Numbered from the stretch's first letter, positions 7,166 through 17,221 are shown. The stretch is 49,231 nucleotides of DNA from Clostridia bacterium (GCA_017453335.1 JAFTKI010000037.1:1-49231); one strand, 5' to 3'. Translations and numbers: made by a program. The notes: generated by a model not told the origin, from the sequence alone.

Positions 7166-8002
7166 ATGTTTTCATTTTTATCTGATTTTTTCGCAAAGAA
7201 AAGGATCGATTGCTATGCTTTTATCCCGCTTGATGCTTGCCTGATCGTGCGTCCTTACCTGTTGGAGCGTGCAGGAATCGGAAAGACGGGAACGGTTTGT
7301 ATGCTGGCGATCCCCTACTATACCAAGAATTGCGACCTTGAAACCCGTAACGTTTCGGCGTATTCGGTTTCCAAGGACTATCATCTCTTTTATAAAGAGT
7401 TGTTTGCGGAGCTGATCCCTCTTTTGAATGAGCATTTTCCGCAGTATCGCTTTGCCGGATTTGCCGATCATTCTCCGATCAACGAGATCGATGCCGCCGC
7501 ACGTGCCGAATTGGGCGTGATGGGAAAAAATCACCTCCTCCTAACCCAAAAATACTCTTCCTATATATTTTTGGGAGAGATCGTTACCGATGCGATCCTC
7601 CCATGCCAGGCGCACGGGATCAAGGTGTGTGAGGATTGCGGCGCGTGCCGTGCTGTTTGCCCGATGCAAAAGTGCGGAACTTGTCTCTCTGCCTTGACAC
7701 AAAAGAAGGGAGAGCTGTCGGACGAGGAGAAAAACACCATTCTTTGCTATGGTAGTGCTTGGGGTTGCGATCTTTGTCAGGAGGTTTGCCCGCATACAAT
7801 AAGAGCACGGGAAAGCGGCTCGTTGTACTCCCCGATCCCCTTCTTTAAGGAGGATCCGATTGCACATTTGACCGAGGAGTCGCTGTCAAAAATGACTGAC
7901 GAGGAGTTTGCAAAAAGAGCCTTTGCGTGGCGCGGACGTGAGACGATCGCTCGAAATTTACGGCTGCTTGAGAAAAAACAGAAAGAGGAATCACAATGCT
8001 GA
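7166..8002 (+). CDS. QueG-like epoxyqueuosine reductase family protein
   Basis: The 278-residue product resembles the B12- and iron-sulfur-dependent reductase that makes queuosine from epoxyqueuosine in tRNA. Visible family signatures are ADHSPINE (the position of the QueG catalytic Asp motif), ELGVMGKNHLLL and FLGEIVTD. Two ferredoxin-type cysteine sets follow: CEDCGACRAVCP, and WGCDLCQEVCPH with an upstream CGTC. Typical QueG enzymes have C-terminal HEAT repeats; this one stops soon after the clusters, so it is the short form common in Clostridia, or a divergent relative. Its end overlaps addB by 7 nt, which makes it the first gene of the addBA operon. Substrate is inferred from family, not shown. 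Confidence 0.75.
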   Translation: MFSFLSDFFAKKRIDCYAFIPLDACLIVRPYLLERAGIGKTGTVCMLAIPYYTKNCDLETRNVSAYSVSKDYHLFYKELFAELIPLLNEHFPQYRFAGFADHSPINEIDAAARAELGVMGKNHLLLTQKYSSYIFLGEIVTDAILPCQAHGIKVCEDCGACRAVCPMQKCGTCLSALTQKKGELSDEEKNTILCYGSAWGCDLCQEVCPHTIRARESGSLYSPIPFFKEDPIAHLTEESLSKMTDEEFAKRAFAWRGRETIARNLRLLEKKQKEESQC

Positions 8003-11000
8003 AGCTAATTTACGGTGTATCGGGATCGGGAAAGACCGCGTATTTGATGGATTGTATCCGCGAGGATATCCAAAACAAAAAACGGTGTTTCTTGCTGGTT
8101 CCCGAGCAACAGGCATATATCAGTGAATTCGACGTTCCCCGTTTGCTTCCTCCCGAGGCGCGCCTGTATTTCGAGGTGGTGCATTTTTCGGGGCTTTCGG
8201 ATAAGGTGTTTCGAAAATACGGCGGGATCACGCGCGAATCCTTGTCGGGCGGAATGCGGACTCTTTTGATGTGGGATACGATACGTTCCATGTCTTCTGT
8301 TTTGCGCGAATACAAGAAAAACGCCGCCAAGGATACCAGTCTGACCGCACTGATGCTGCAAAGCGTGAACGAATTGCGCATGAACGGAACCACACCGCAG
8401 GACTTGGAGAACGTTGCCAATCAACTCCCTGAGGATCATCCCCTTAAAAACAAGCTCTATGATATTGCTTTGCTGGACAGTGTTTACAGCTCCAAGCTGG
8501 AGGATTGTATGGGAAGCGATCTTCCCGACCGCCTGTTGCGCATGGCAGAAACACTGGAGAACAATTCTTTTTTTGACGGCTGTAATGTTTATATTGATTC
8601 TTTCACCAGTTTTACCAAACAGGAATATAGCGTGTTGAAGGAAATCATGCGTCAAGCCGATCAAGTGACGGTGTCTCTTTGCTTTGATCGTTTTGCAACG
8701 AAATTGCCTCATTTTAAAACGACTACCGACACGGCAATTCGCTTGTTCAACATGGCATCTACGCTCGGTATTTCAACCGAAAAGCTTGAACTTTTGCCGC
8801 AAAATGCCGAGAAATCGCGTGTTCTTGTCACCTTGGAGCGTGATCTTTGGCGATTTGACATTCATAAAAAAGACCGCGAAGCCTTTACGCCCGAGGAGCA
8901 AGATTCCGTCAGAATGCTTATCTGTCCGAACCTTTACGAAGAATCCGAAGCGGCGGCCTTGCAGATTCTGGAGCTGGTGCAAAACGGAATGCACTATGGA
9001 GAGATCGCTGTGGTCGTTCGTGATACCGAACGCTACCGAGGTGTTTTGGATGCTGCCCTTGAACGTTATTCGATTCCCTTCTTTATGTCCGAGCGCACCG
9101 ATCTGTCCTCTAAGCCGCTCGCTCGCCTGATCCTATCTGCGCTTCGTGCCATCAGTCACAATTACGCCACGCAGGACATACTTACCCTTGTAAAAACGGG
9201 GCTTGCAGGCGTTGATTTTGCAGATGCTTCTATGTTTGAGGAATACTGCGAGACCTGGCATATCCGCGGTTCCCGTTTCTTGGATGAGGTGTGGAGCATG
9301 AATGCCGATGGATTGACGATCGACCGCAGCGAGAGAGGCGAGGCGATCCTTGCCGCGGCAAACCGCACCAGAAAGACCGTGATCGAGCCGTTGGTTCGCC
9401 TTCGCACCGAAATGAAAAGCTCGGAGCAGGTCTTGGACCGTTGTCGGGCTTTGTATCAATACTTGTGCGAGCTTTCGATTGGCGAACAGCTTGCAGAGCG
9501 TGCCAAAACAGAGCTTGCCGAGGGGCGCCGCCGTGAAGCGGGAGAAACCCTGCGCCTGTACAGCTTTGTGACCGATGCTCTGACAAAGCTTTGTATGGCA
9601 TTTCCCGACAGTGAAATGTCGCTTGATGAGTTTTTGTTGGCACTAACCTTGCTGTTCTCCGAAAGTGACCTTGGATCGGTTCCGAATTCACACGATTGCG
9701 TCATCATCGGCTCTGCAAATACCCTGCGTGTGGAAAATATCCGCGCGGGGCTTTTGCTGGGACTCTGTGAAGGCGATTTTCCGCTTTCCGTCAGTGAAAC
9801 AGGCTTGTTTACCGAGCGCGAAAAGGCAATTCTGGCAAGCGATTTTAAGATCGAATTGGATTCTCGGGAGGACGTCCGATCTTCCGAAGAATTGTTGTAC
9901 GTTTACCGTGCAATGACAAAGCCCACCGAAAAATTGATCTTGTCTACCGTTACCTCACAGCCGGACGGTTCTGCAAAAACACCGTCGCTTGCTTTCAACC
10001 GCGTGGCGTTTCTGCTCGGCCGCAGCAAGCAAGACCATGAATCCTTCGATATGGAAACGGTAAAAAAGCACTTGGAAAGCACTCCCTCCTCTTTGGAGGA
10101 TTCGCACTGGACTTTGCCGAAAAATAAGGAACCGATCAGTCTTCGACTTTCTCACACGAAATTGCAAGCTTTTTTGCAGTGTCCTTATAAATATTACAGC
10201 ATGTACCGACTCAAGCTTCGTGAACCTAAGGATTCAAGACCGAGTTATGCTGATGACGGTTTGTTCTTGCACTATGTTTTTGAAAACTTTTTGAAGGAAT
10301 CCTTGGAGGAGGACGGAAGTCTTTGTATTCCTGCAGAGGATCAGATCGAGCCCTTGGCAGACCGAATTATCGAACAGTATTTATCACAGGTATGCCCTCT
10401 CGATGCCGTGCATACCGATCGTCATCTGTTGCATCTGTTTGCCCGTTTGCGTAAGCTTGCATTGATCATTCTGCAAAATATTCTTTCGGAATTGAAGGAA
10501 AGTCGATTTGTTCCCTCTCGCTTCGAGCAGGTCATCGGAATGACGGGAGAAAACGGTCTTCCCGCTCCGATTTGGACGTTGGAGGACGGTTCGGAGGTGC
10601 GTCTTTCGGGTAAGGTCGACCGCATCGATGTGTACAATGACAACGGTACACTCTATTTGCGCGTGGTCGACTATAAGTCGGGAAAGCACGAATTCAAGCT
10701 GGATGATGTTCGCTCCGGCTTAGATGTTCAGCTTGTTCTCTATCTGTTTGCATCCCTTGCCCCCGAGCAAAACGCACAGCCTGCAGGCTCACTTTATCTT
10801 TATGCGCAGACCGAAAAAGGCAAGCTTACCATCAAAAGAAGCGGATTTTATGTGGACGAGCCGCAGATAACCGATGCGTGGGAGCGCGAGCCTAAAACCT
10901 ATACAAACGGCTTGAAGCGTCAAACCATGGAGGAAGTGCGTGAATTGGAACAAAGCATGAAGGAAGCAGTTATAGGCGCCGCCGAACGCATTCTCGCGGG

Positions 11001-11082
11001 GGAGGCACAGAAAACGCCATCCGAGGATGCTTGCAGATTTTGCCCCGTTCGCACAGCCTGTGATCGGGCATACCACGAATGA
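7996..11082 (+). CDS. ATP-dependent nuclease subunit AddB
   Basis: The product of 1028 residues begins MLKLIYGVSGSGKT, with the Walker A lysine at residue 13. AddB pairs with AddA to process double-strand DNA ends for recombination, the Bacillota counterpart of RecBCD. The C-terminal nuclease domain has the VVDYKSGK motif (Asp892, Lys894). The four cysteines that hold the AddB iron-sulfur cluster are present at 729, 1013, 1016 and 1022 (LQCPYKYY and then CRFCPVRTAC). Length is slightly below the Bacillus enzyme. The start overlaps the QueG-like gene and addA follows after 15 bp, so the three are co-transcribed. Confidence 0.95.
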   Translation: MLKLIYGVSGSGKTAYLMDCIREDIQNKKRCFLLVPEQQAYISEFDVPRLLPPEARLYFEVVHFSGLSDKVFRKYGGITRESLSGGMRTLLMWDTIRSMSSVLREYKKNAAKDTSLTALMLQSVNELRMNGTTPQDLENVANQLPEDHPLKNKLYDIALLDSVYSSKLEDCMGSDLPDRLLRMAETLENNSFFDGCNVYIDSFTSFTKQEYSVLKEIMRQADQVTVSLCFDRFATKLPHFKTTTDTAIRLFNMASTLGISTEKLELLPQNAEKSRVLVTLERDLWRFDIHKKDREAFTPEEQDSVRMLICPNLYEESEAAALQILELVQNGMHYGEIAVVVRDTERYRGVLDAALERYSIPFFMSERTDLSSKPLARLILSALRAISHNYATQDILTLVKTGLAGVDFADASMFEEYCETWHIRGSRFLDEVWSMNADGLTIDRSERGEAILAAANRTRKTVIEPLVRLRTEMKSSEQVLDRCRALYQYLCELSIGEQLAERAKTELAEGRRREAGETLRLYSFVTDALTKLCMAFPDSEMSLDEFLLALTLLFSESDLGSVPNSHDCVIIGSANTLRVENIRAGLLLGLCEGDFPLSVSETGLFTEREKAILASDFKIELDSREDVRSSEELLYVYRAMTKPTEKLILSTVTSQPDGSAKTPSLAFNRVAFLLGRSKQDHESFDMETVKKHLESTPSSLEDSHWTLPKNKEPISLRLSHTKLQAFLQCPYKYYSMYRLKLREPKDSRPSYADDGLFLHYVFENFLKESLEEDGSLCIPAEDQIEPLADRIIEQYLSQVCPLDAVHTDRHLLHLFARLRKLALIILQNILSELKESRFVPSRFEQVIGMTGENGLPAPIWTLEDGSEVRLSGKVDRIDVYNDNGTLYLRVVDYKSGKHEFKLDDVRSGLDVQLVLYLFASLAPEQNAQPAGSLYLYAQTEKGKLTIKRSGFYVDEPQITDAWEREPKTYTNGLKRQTMEEVRELEQSMKEAVIGAAERILAGEAQKTPSEDACRFCPVRTACDRAYHE

Positions 11083-11097
11083 AAGGAGGCAGAAACA

Positions 11098-14000
11098 ATG
11101 GGTAGTACATGGAATCCGACACCGTCACAGGAGCTTGCGATTTCTGTTCGCGGGAAAACGCTTTTGGTGTCTGCGGCGGCAGGATCGGGTAAAACCAGAG
11201 TCCTAACCGAACGCATTATCAGCACATTGACCGATTCGGAAAATCCTGCCGATCTGTCTCGTATTCTGGTGGTAACCTTTACCCGTGCCGCAGCAGCAGA
11301 ATTGAAGGGACGGATTGCCGAGGCGCTTTCCAGCGCACTGGCTGAAGATCCGGGCAATGAGCATCTTTCCAAGCAGTTGCTCAAGCTTGGAAGCGCACAT
11401 ATCTCTACGATTGACTCTTTTTTTCAGAAGCTGGTCCGAAATAATTTTGAAAAGCTTGGATTAACCGCAAACTTTCGGATCGCCGAGGATAGCGAGATAT
11501 TACCGATCTCTGCAGAAGTTTTGGAGGGCTTGATCGGCGAATATTATAACCGTTACTCCGAAAACGAGGAGCAAGATCTCTCGATGAGATCGCTCCGTAA
11601 CAATCGATTCGCACAGGTGTTGGACAATCTTCTTTCCAATCGCAGCGACGGAAAATTGAACCAAACCCTGCTTGAGTTTTATGCCGAATTCAATTCGTAT
11701 CCCGAAGGGATCAGACTATTGCTCTCCAATGCGGAGCAGTTGAGGGCTTCAAAGGATCAAGATTTTCTGAAGACGAGGTACGGAAGTGTTTATCTGGAGT
11801 TCTTCCGTCCCTTGTTTGAGTGTTATCTGAAGGATTTGGACGAGCTGGAAGCGAATATGGCATATGATCCCGATCTGTACGCAAAATGTCTCGCGCTTCT
11901 CTCCTCCGACCGTGAGTTTTGCAGGTTGGTTTTGGAGACTTTGGATGCCAAGGATTACAACCGTGCTTGGGCAGCGGCAAAATCCTTTGTACCGGGAAGA
12001 TTTCCGACTCTCAAGGGCGGCAAGACCAAGGAATCCGAAGCATACCAGCTTTGGAGAGGACAATTCCGTCCCAAGGGTGTGGATCGGCTTCAGGATTGTT
12101 TCCGATACACCGCCGAAGAAATCAAAGAGCATATGCAAAGAACCGCTGATTTTTGCGAGATCATGTATCATTTTTATCATGATTATGAAATGCTTCTGAT
12201 GGATGAGAAAAAGCAACGCGGAATTCTGGAGATCAATGATGTTCGTTCAATGGTCTATCGCTTGCTGACCGATCCCGAAGGCAATGCATCTTCCTTTGCC
12301 GATGCGCTTGCACAGGATTACGATGCCGTTTATATCGATGAATATCAGGACGTTGATGCGATACAGGATAAGATCTTTGCGTTGATTGGCAGAAACCGCC
12401 GCTTTATGGTTGGAGATATCAAGCAGAGCATTTACGGCTTCCGCGGAAGCGAACCTTCTATTTTTGCGGGCTACCGCCGAGCCTTTCCGCTTTACGGTAC
12501 AGAAAATGCCGACAATGCTGACGGAAACAGCATCTTTATGTCGGATAATTTTCGGTGCGATCCGCCCGTGATCTCGTTTACCAATCTGATTTGTTCCTTT
12601 TTGTTTTCTGCTTGCGAAAAATCAATCGGATATAAACCCGAGGATGATCTGCAGGTAGGTAAGAAACCTCCCGAAAAGAAGCCCGAAGGATATCCCTTCC
12701 CTGTTCAGGTGGCGGTTTTTGATTCACCTAAGAAATCAAAAGCCGATGATGAAGACAACGAGGAGGACGGTGCTTATAATCAGGAGGCAGCATGGGTTGC
12801 CGCCGAGATCTCGCGCTTGCTGCAAGAAGGGGTACTTGACGACGGAAGAACCATTGAGCCGTCGGATATTGCGATTCTCGTACGCAGCAAAAAACACGGT
12901 AAGGGGGTTACGCAGGCATTGAAAAAGCTTTCGATCCCCGTTTCCTCCGAAACCTCTGCCGATTTTTTACACGATCCCGTTTTGGTGGATTTTTTGAATC
13001 TTCTCAAAAGCATCGACAACCCATACAGAGACCTCTCTCTGTCAGAATTTTTGATTTCTTCCGCAGGTGGATTTCTGTTGTCGGAGCTGGAAGAGATTCG
13101 CCATGCTGCGAATGAGTCCTGTTCTTTGTTTGATGCGTTGCAAGAGGCAGCAGCCAAAAACTCGTTGCCTCATTTGACCGAAAAGATCGAAACAACACTT
13201 CATTGGCTGGAAAAATGGCGCGCACAGGCGGCGGTTTTGCCTGCCGATCGATTGCTTCGTCTGTTGCTTTTGGATGAAAATTGGGTACAGCTTTCCTCGG
13301 AACCGCCGCTTTTGATGCTTTATGAGCAGGCACGAGTGTATCAGCGCACAGCATGGTGCGGTCTCTACGGCTTTTTACAGCATATCGAACGGCTGATCGA
13401 GGGAGAGAAGCTTTCGGCGGCAGGCTTTGCCAAGGCTGAAAATGCTGTGACCGTGATGACGATCCATCACTCTAAGGGCTTGGAGTTCCCTGTTGTCTTT
13501 TTGATCTCCTGCGGTTCTCAATTCAACGAAATGGACACGCGGGAATCCTTGGTGTTCCACACTCAAGCAGGGGTTGCTACCAAGCTGTATAATCCCCAAA
13601 CTGCCGAGCAGAATAACACGGCGTTGCGTGAAGCAAGTATTCTGGCGATCAAGCAGGAACAGCATGAGGAAAACATCCGTACCCTGTACGTTGCCCTGAC
13701 GCGCGCAAGAGAACGCTTGTACGTCAGCGGAACGCTTAGAGGAAAATGGGAAAACATGCTCAGCAATGCCTCTTGTGTCAGACGCGGCAATCGAAGCGCA
13801 ATCCTTTCCTGTAGCAGTTATCTGTCGTGGCTGCTTGCGGTTATTGCCGATTGTCAACGCCAAAACATTGAATTTCCTTGCATTTTTCAGCATTTTACGC
13901 TCGATGACGGCTGGGCAGAAGGAATTCCGTTCACAGGTCTCCGACAGCTGACCGATGAGAATTCTGTAAAAACGAACGATCGGTCACAGGAATATGCAGA

Positions 14001-14754
14001 GTTGCTCCGCAACCGAGACCGTGTGCAGTATCCGTTGCAGATTTTGCATGGCTTGCCCACAAAAGCTGCGGCATCCAAGCTGAAGTCGGATCTTTTGGAC
14101 AGCTTTTTGGAGGAAGAAGACCTTGATGAGCGTATCAAGGATCAGATCGAGTTGATGTCCTCCTATACGCCGTCCTTCGATCATTTACTGACCGATCGGC
14201 AACGCGTAAGTGCTGCCGATATCGGAACCGCAACGCACGCATTTCTTGAATTTTGCGATTTCAACAGGCTGGCGCAAAACGGCTTTACCGAAGAAAAAGT
14301 CCGCTTGGTTGAACAGCACTTTATGCGCTCGGAAATTGCAAAGCTTGTGGATGACAAAAAGGTGGAAGCATTCACTTCCTCCGAGCTGATGCGGTGGATC
14401 GGGCAGGCGAAAAAGGTATATCGGGAGCAAAAATTCAGCATTTTGGTGCCGATGTCTACCTTGACCGAAAATAAGGATTTTGCCGAGAAGCTTGGCGAAA
14501 ATACTTTGTACGTTCAAGGCTCGATCGATCTGCTCCTTGAAATGGCAGACGGACGCTTGATTTTGGTGGATTATAAGACCGATCGAATTTACGAGAACGA
14601 GCTTGTTGACCGCGTTGCTTTGACAAAACGGATGCAAAAGGCGCATGGGACACAGCTTACCTATTATTCAAAGGCGGTAGAACAGCTTTTCGGCAAAAAG
14701 CCCGACAAGATCTGCCTCTATCTGCTCGCGCTTGGTGATATGATCGAAATTTAA
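11098..14754 (+). CDS. ATP-dependent helicase/nuclease subunit AddA
   Basis: The 1218-residue UvrD/Rep-type helicase-nuclease has Walker A AAAGSGKT at residues 26-33, the helicase motif II DEYQD at 414-418, a late TIHHSKGLEFP motif V and LYVALTRARERLY motif VI, and a C-terminal RecB-family nuclease motif VDYKTD at 1157-1162. It is therefore complete in both activities. The start ATG 11098 follows GAAAGGAGG with a good spacing. It forms the heterodimer with the upstream AddB for end resection. No Chi-recognition claim can be made from sequence alone. Confidence 0.96.
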   Translation: MGSTWNPTPSQELAISVRGKTLLVSAAAGSGKTRVLTERIISTLTDSENPADLSRILVVTFTRAAAAELKGRIAEALSSALAEDPGNEHLSKQLLKLGSAHISTIDSFFQKLVRNNFEKLGLTANFRIAEDSEILPISAEVLEGLIGEYYNRYSENEEQDLSMRSLRNNRFAQVLDNLLSNRSDGKLNQTLLEFYAEFNSYPEGIRLLLSNAEQLRASKDQDFLKTRYGSVYLEFFRPLFECYLKDLDELEANMAYDPDLYAKCLALLSSDREFCRLVLETLDAKDYNRAWAAAKSFVPGRFPTLKGGKTKESEAYQLWRGQFRPKGVDRLQDCFRYTAEEIKEHMQRTADFCEIMYHFYHDYEMLLMDEKKQRGILEINDVRSMVYRLLTDPEGNASSFADALAQDYDAVYIDEYQDVDAIQDKIFALIGRNRRFMVGDIKQSIYGFRGSEPSIFAGYRRAFPLYGTENADNADGNSIFMSDNFRCDPPVISFTNLICSFLFSACEKSIGYKPEDDLQVGKKPPEKKPEGYPFPVQVAVFDSPKKSKADDEDNEEDGAYNQEAAWVAAEISRLLQEGVLDDGRTIEPSDIAILVRSKKHGKGVTQALKKLSIPVSSETSADFLHDPVLVDFLNLLKSIDNPYRDLSLSEFLISSAGGFLLSELEEIRHAANESCSLFDALQEAAAKNSLPHLTEKIETTLHWLEKWRAQAAVLPADRLLRLLLLDENWVQLSSEPPLLMLYEQARVYQRTAWCGLYGFLQHIERLIEGEKLSAAGFAKAENAVTVMTIHHSKGLEFPVVFLISCGSQFNEMDTRESLVFHTQAGVATKLYNPQTAEQNNTALREASILAIKQEQHEENIRTLYVALTRARERLYVSGTLRGKWENMLSNASCVRRGNRSAILSCSSYLSWLLAVIADCQRQNIEFPCIFQHFTLDDGWAEGIPFTGLRQLTDENSVKTNDRSQEYAELLRNRDRVQYPLQILHGLPTKAAASKLKSDLLDSFLEEEDLDERIKDQIELMSSYTPSFDHLLTDRQRVSAADIGTATHAFLEFCDFNRLAQNGFTEEKVRLVEQHFMRSEIAKLVDDKKVEAFTSSELMRWIGQAKKVYREQKFSILVPMSTLTENKDFAEKLGENTLYVQGSIDLLLEMADGRLILVDYKTDRIYENELVDRVALTKRMQKAHGTQLTYYSKAVEQLFGKKPDKICLYLLALGDMIEI

Positions 14755-14784
14755 TTTTGAAAAGCTTTTCTTTTCGATTTTCTC

Positions 14785-14813
14785 TTGACAAAGAATCAAG
14801 AACGCGGTATAAT
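14785..14813 (+). promoter_or_regulatory. Consensus promoter of the permease gene
   Basis: TTGACA (14785-14790), 17 bp, TATAAT (14808-14813). It is a perfect sigma-A consensus. The TTG in the -35 can be misread as a start codon, but it lies upstream of the expected transcription start. Confidence 0.9.
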
Positions 14814-14865
14814 ACTGTGGTTTGAGTCCTTTGATTTTGAAAAAAAGAAAAGAGAAGCTTTTTTT

Positions 14866-16020
14866 ATGGTACATCAAAAACATCTTCCGACACACCCCAA
14901 GCGATCCCTGCATTTTGACGATATTCTGGCTTGGATGCGTAAAAATACCGTGCTGTGTATCGCCTTCCTGGCGGCATTGATCACCTCGATCATCGTTCCG
15001 CCCGACGCTCAGTATGCCGATTATTTTGATTTTAAAACCTTGACATGTCTCTTTTGCGTTCTGGCGGTTGTTTGCGCCTTGAAGAATATTCATTTCTTCA
15101 CGATTCTGGCGCGAAAGATCGTGGATTGTACGGGAAATCTGCGCGTGGCAGTGCTGGCATTGGTGTATATCACCTTCATTGGTTCTATGCTGATTGCCAA
15201 TGATATGGCACTCCTAACATTTTTGCCGCTTGGATTCTTCGTTTTGACGGCTACGGGAAAGACAAAATATATGGCTGTGGTCTTTATCCTGCAAAATATT
15301 GCCGCAAATCTTGGCGGAATGCTCACGCCATTCGGAAATCCTCAGAATCTTTATCTCTATACCAAGTTCAATATCCCAACCGGCGAATTCATGGGGATCA
15401 TGCTGATCCCGTTTGTTGCATCGATCGCCTTGATCACGCTTTGTTGCTTCTTCTTTCCCAAGGCATCTCTTGCGATCACCGAAAGCTGTGAATACCGATT
15501 GCCTGCAAAACGAACCGTTATCTACCTGATCCTCTTTGCACTGTCGATCATAATCGTATTCCGTGTTATTCCCTATTGGATCGGCTTGATTGTAATTACT
15601 TTGGCACTGTTCGTTATGGATCTCGATGCTTTGAAAAAGGTTGACTATCCCCTGCTTCTCACCTTCGTTTGTTTCTTCATTTTTTCCGGCAATATGGCAA
15701 GAATCGATGCTGTCAGCTCGCTTTTCTCAAGCCTTTTGGAAAAGAACACTTTGATCGTCAGCGCGCTTTCCTGCCAGGTGATCAGCAATGTGCCTTCTGC
15801 AATCCTGCTCTCTCAATTTACCGAGAACTACCCCGCACTTCTTTTGGGCGTTAATATCGGCGGTACGGGAACCTTGATCGCATCACTTGCAAGCTTGATC
15901 ACATTCCGCGAATACAGCGCACATAACCCCGGCAAATCGGGACGTTACATCATGCTGTTCTCGGCGTTCAACTTCGGATTCTTGATCTTGCTTGCGGTTC
16001 TTTGCTCGTTTTTGGTATAA
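14866..16020 (+). CDS. Ion-transporter superfamily permease (SLC13/NhaD/ArsB-like)
   Basis: The product is 384 residues from ATG 14866, with a purine-rich AAAAGAGAAG before it. About ten to eleven hydrophobic segments and two family signatures are visible: AANLGGMLTPFGNPQNLYLY, the re-entrant TPxGxPxN loop, and SCQVISNVPSAILLS, its second-half counterpart with NVPSA. This two-repeat pattern is shared by citrate/dicarboxylate carriers, NhaD antiporters and ArsB pumps, so the transported ion cannot be named. It stands alone between the addA operon and a bidirectional terminator, with its own consensus promoter. Confidence 0.82.
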   Translation: MVHQKHLPTHPKRSLHFDDILAWMRKNTVLCIAFLAALITSIIVPPDAQYADYFDFKTLTCLFCVLAVVCALKNIHFFTILARKIVDCTGNLRVAVLALVYITFIGSMLIANDMALLTFLPLGFFVLTATGKTKYMAVVFILQNIAANLGGMLTPFGNPQNLYLYTKFNIPTGEFMGIMLIPFVASIALITLCCFFFPKASLAITESCEYRLPAKRTVIYLILFALSIIIVFRVIPYWIGLIVITLALFVMDLDALKKVDYPLLLTFVCFFIFSGNMARIDAVSSLFSSLLEKNTLIVSALSCQVISNVPSAILLSQFTENYPALLLGVNIGGTGTLIASLASLITFREYSAHNPGKSGRYIMLFSAFNFGFLILLAVLCSFLV

Positions 16021-16034
16021 TCATAAAATCATAA

Positions 16035-16083
16035 AAAAACGGATACTCATTTCCCGAAAAGGTCGTGAGTATCCGTTTTTTAT
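16035..16083. terminator. Bidirectional terminator between permease and oxidoreductase genes
   Basis: AAAAACGGATACTCA (16035-16049) pairs perfectly with its complement at 16066-16080. There are A runs on the left and T runs on the right, so it serves both convergent genes. Confidence 0.92.
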
Positions 16084-16094
16084 TTTGTATCAAA

Positions 16095-17141
16095 TTATTT
16101 TGCAAACTCGGTTCCGATCTTTGCATCCTCCAGAACCTTCACAACATCCATCGCCTGCTCGCTCGTAATGGGATACGGCTTGTTGTTGCGATAAGCTTCG
16201 TAGAAATAATCCCAGATCACCGCGGTTTGATCCTTGGGATTGAGCTCGATCGTTTCTTCCTTCCAAGTAAGCACCTCATTGTTTCCAAAGGAGGAACCCG
16301 CGCCGGGGGTTTCTGGATCGGCTTTGATTTCGGCAAGCTCGACCTCGGGATCGAGATATTTCAGCTTGAGCTGATTTCCCTCGCCGATCAAAGAGCCTTT
16401 TGTGCCGTAGACCATATATTCGGGAACGGGCTGTGCAACACCGCCGCTGATCTCCATGTCAACGAGTCTTCCGTTGACACCCTTGAAAACGATCTTGATA
16501 TGGTCTTCCGCGTCTCCCACTGCGGCAACTCTTTTGATATCGGCGAACATGCTTTCGTATTTGCCGCCGCAGAAACGAAGCGAATGGTCTACAATGTGAG
16601 GTCCCCAGTTGAGAAGCTGGCCACCACCGAACTCCTTGATGGTTTGCCAGTCGTTACGGCGTTGATAGCCGTTTCTTGCAAGTCGGATCTCATAAACATC
16701 GCCAAGGATGCCCGAATCAATGATCTCGTTGACCTTGATAAAGCCCTCTTCAAAGCGTCTGTTATGACGGACGTATACCTTCGGTCCTGCAGGCTGGCTT
16801 CCAAGCTTCACAAGTTCGCGCGCTTCCTCATAAGTCTGGCAGAATGGTTTTTCCACCAATACGCTTTTTCCTGCAAGCAGAGCCATTTTCGTGTGCTTGT
16901 AGTGGTCGCAGGAGCGTGTTGCAATGTCAACCACCTCCACCTCGGGATCTGCAATCAGATCTTCAATGTTATCGTAAGTACGGCAACCGAATTCCTCGGC
17001 ATATCGGTCGCATCTGTCCTTGATCAGGTCACATGCCGCCACTACCGTGTACTTATCGGGACGTGCCAGAAGGCACTTTCTGTGTACGCTCATACCGATT
17101 CTTCCAAGTCCTACAACGCCGATCTTAATTGGTTTACTCAT
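16095..17141 (-). CDS. Gfo/Idh/MocA-family NAD(P)-dependent oxidoreductase
   Basis: The 348-residue product has an N-terminal Rossmann fold (IGVVGLGRIGMSVH) and the family motif EKPFCQTYEEA near residue 96, which supplies the catalytic lysine. The C-terminal alpha/beta domain includes NWGPHIVDHSLRFCGG. These enzymes oxidise or reduce sugars, inositols and amino sugars. The context, next to aldolase, fits carbohydrate metabolism but does not give a substrate. The ribosome site CGGAGG lies before ATG 17141. It lies downstream of the aldolase on the same strand, separated by a hairpin. Confidence 0.88.
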   Translation of the reverse strand: MSKPIKIGVVGLGRIGMSVHRKCLLARPDKYTVVAACDLIKDRCDRYAEEFGCRTYDNIEDLIADPEVEVVDIATRSCDHYKHTKMALLAGKSVLVEKPFCQTYEEARELVKLGSQPAGPKVYVRHNRRFEEGFIKVNEIIDSGILGDVYEIRLARNGYQRRNDWQTIKEFGGGQLLNWGPHIVDHSLRFCGGKYESMFADIKRVAAVGDAEDHIKIVFKGVNGRLVDMEISGGVAQPVPEYMVYGTKGSLIGEGNQLKLKYLDPEVELAEIKADPETPGAGSSFGNNEVLTWKEETIELNPKDQTAVIWDYFYEAYRNNKPYPITSEQAMDVVKVLEDAKIGTEFAK

Positions 17142-17177
17142 TGGTCTTTTCCTCCGTTTCTATGTTATATGAAAATA

Positions 17178-17221
17178 GACCTGTACGCCATGGACGGCTA
17201 AGCATCCATAGCGTACAAGTC
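17178..17221 (-). terminator. Long strand-specific hairpin between aldolase and oxidoreductase genes
   Basis: Arms of 19 nt (17178-17196 and 17203-17221) pair around a 6-nt loop. All three non-Watson-Crick positions are G·U in the minus-strand RNA but A·C mismatches on the plus strand, so the structure belongs to the minus transcript. After the 3' arm comes TATTTTC, only a weak U-tract, so it may terminate partially or protect the aldolase mRNA end. Confidence 0.7.

Noticed and set aside
16065..17201. Plus-strand frame of 378 codons opposite the oxidoreductase
   Set aside because: It is the antisense shadow of a clear Gfo/Idh/MocA gene and has no family motif.
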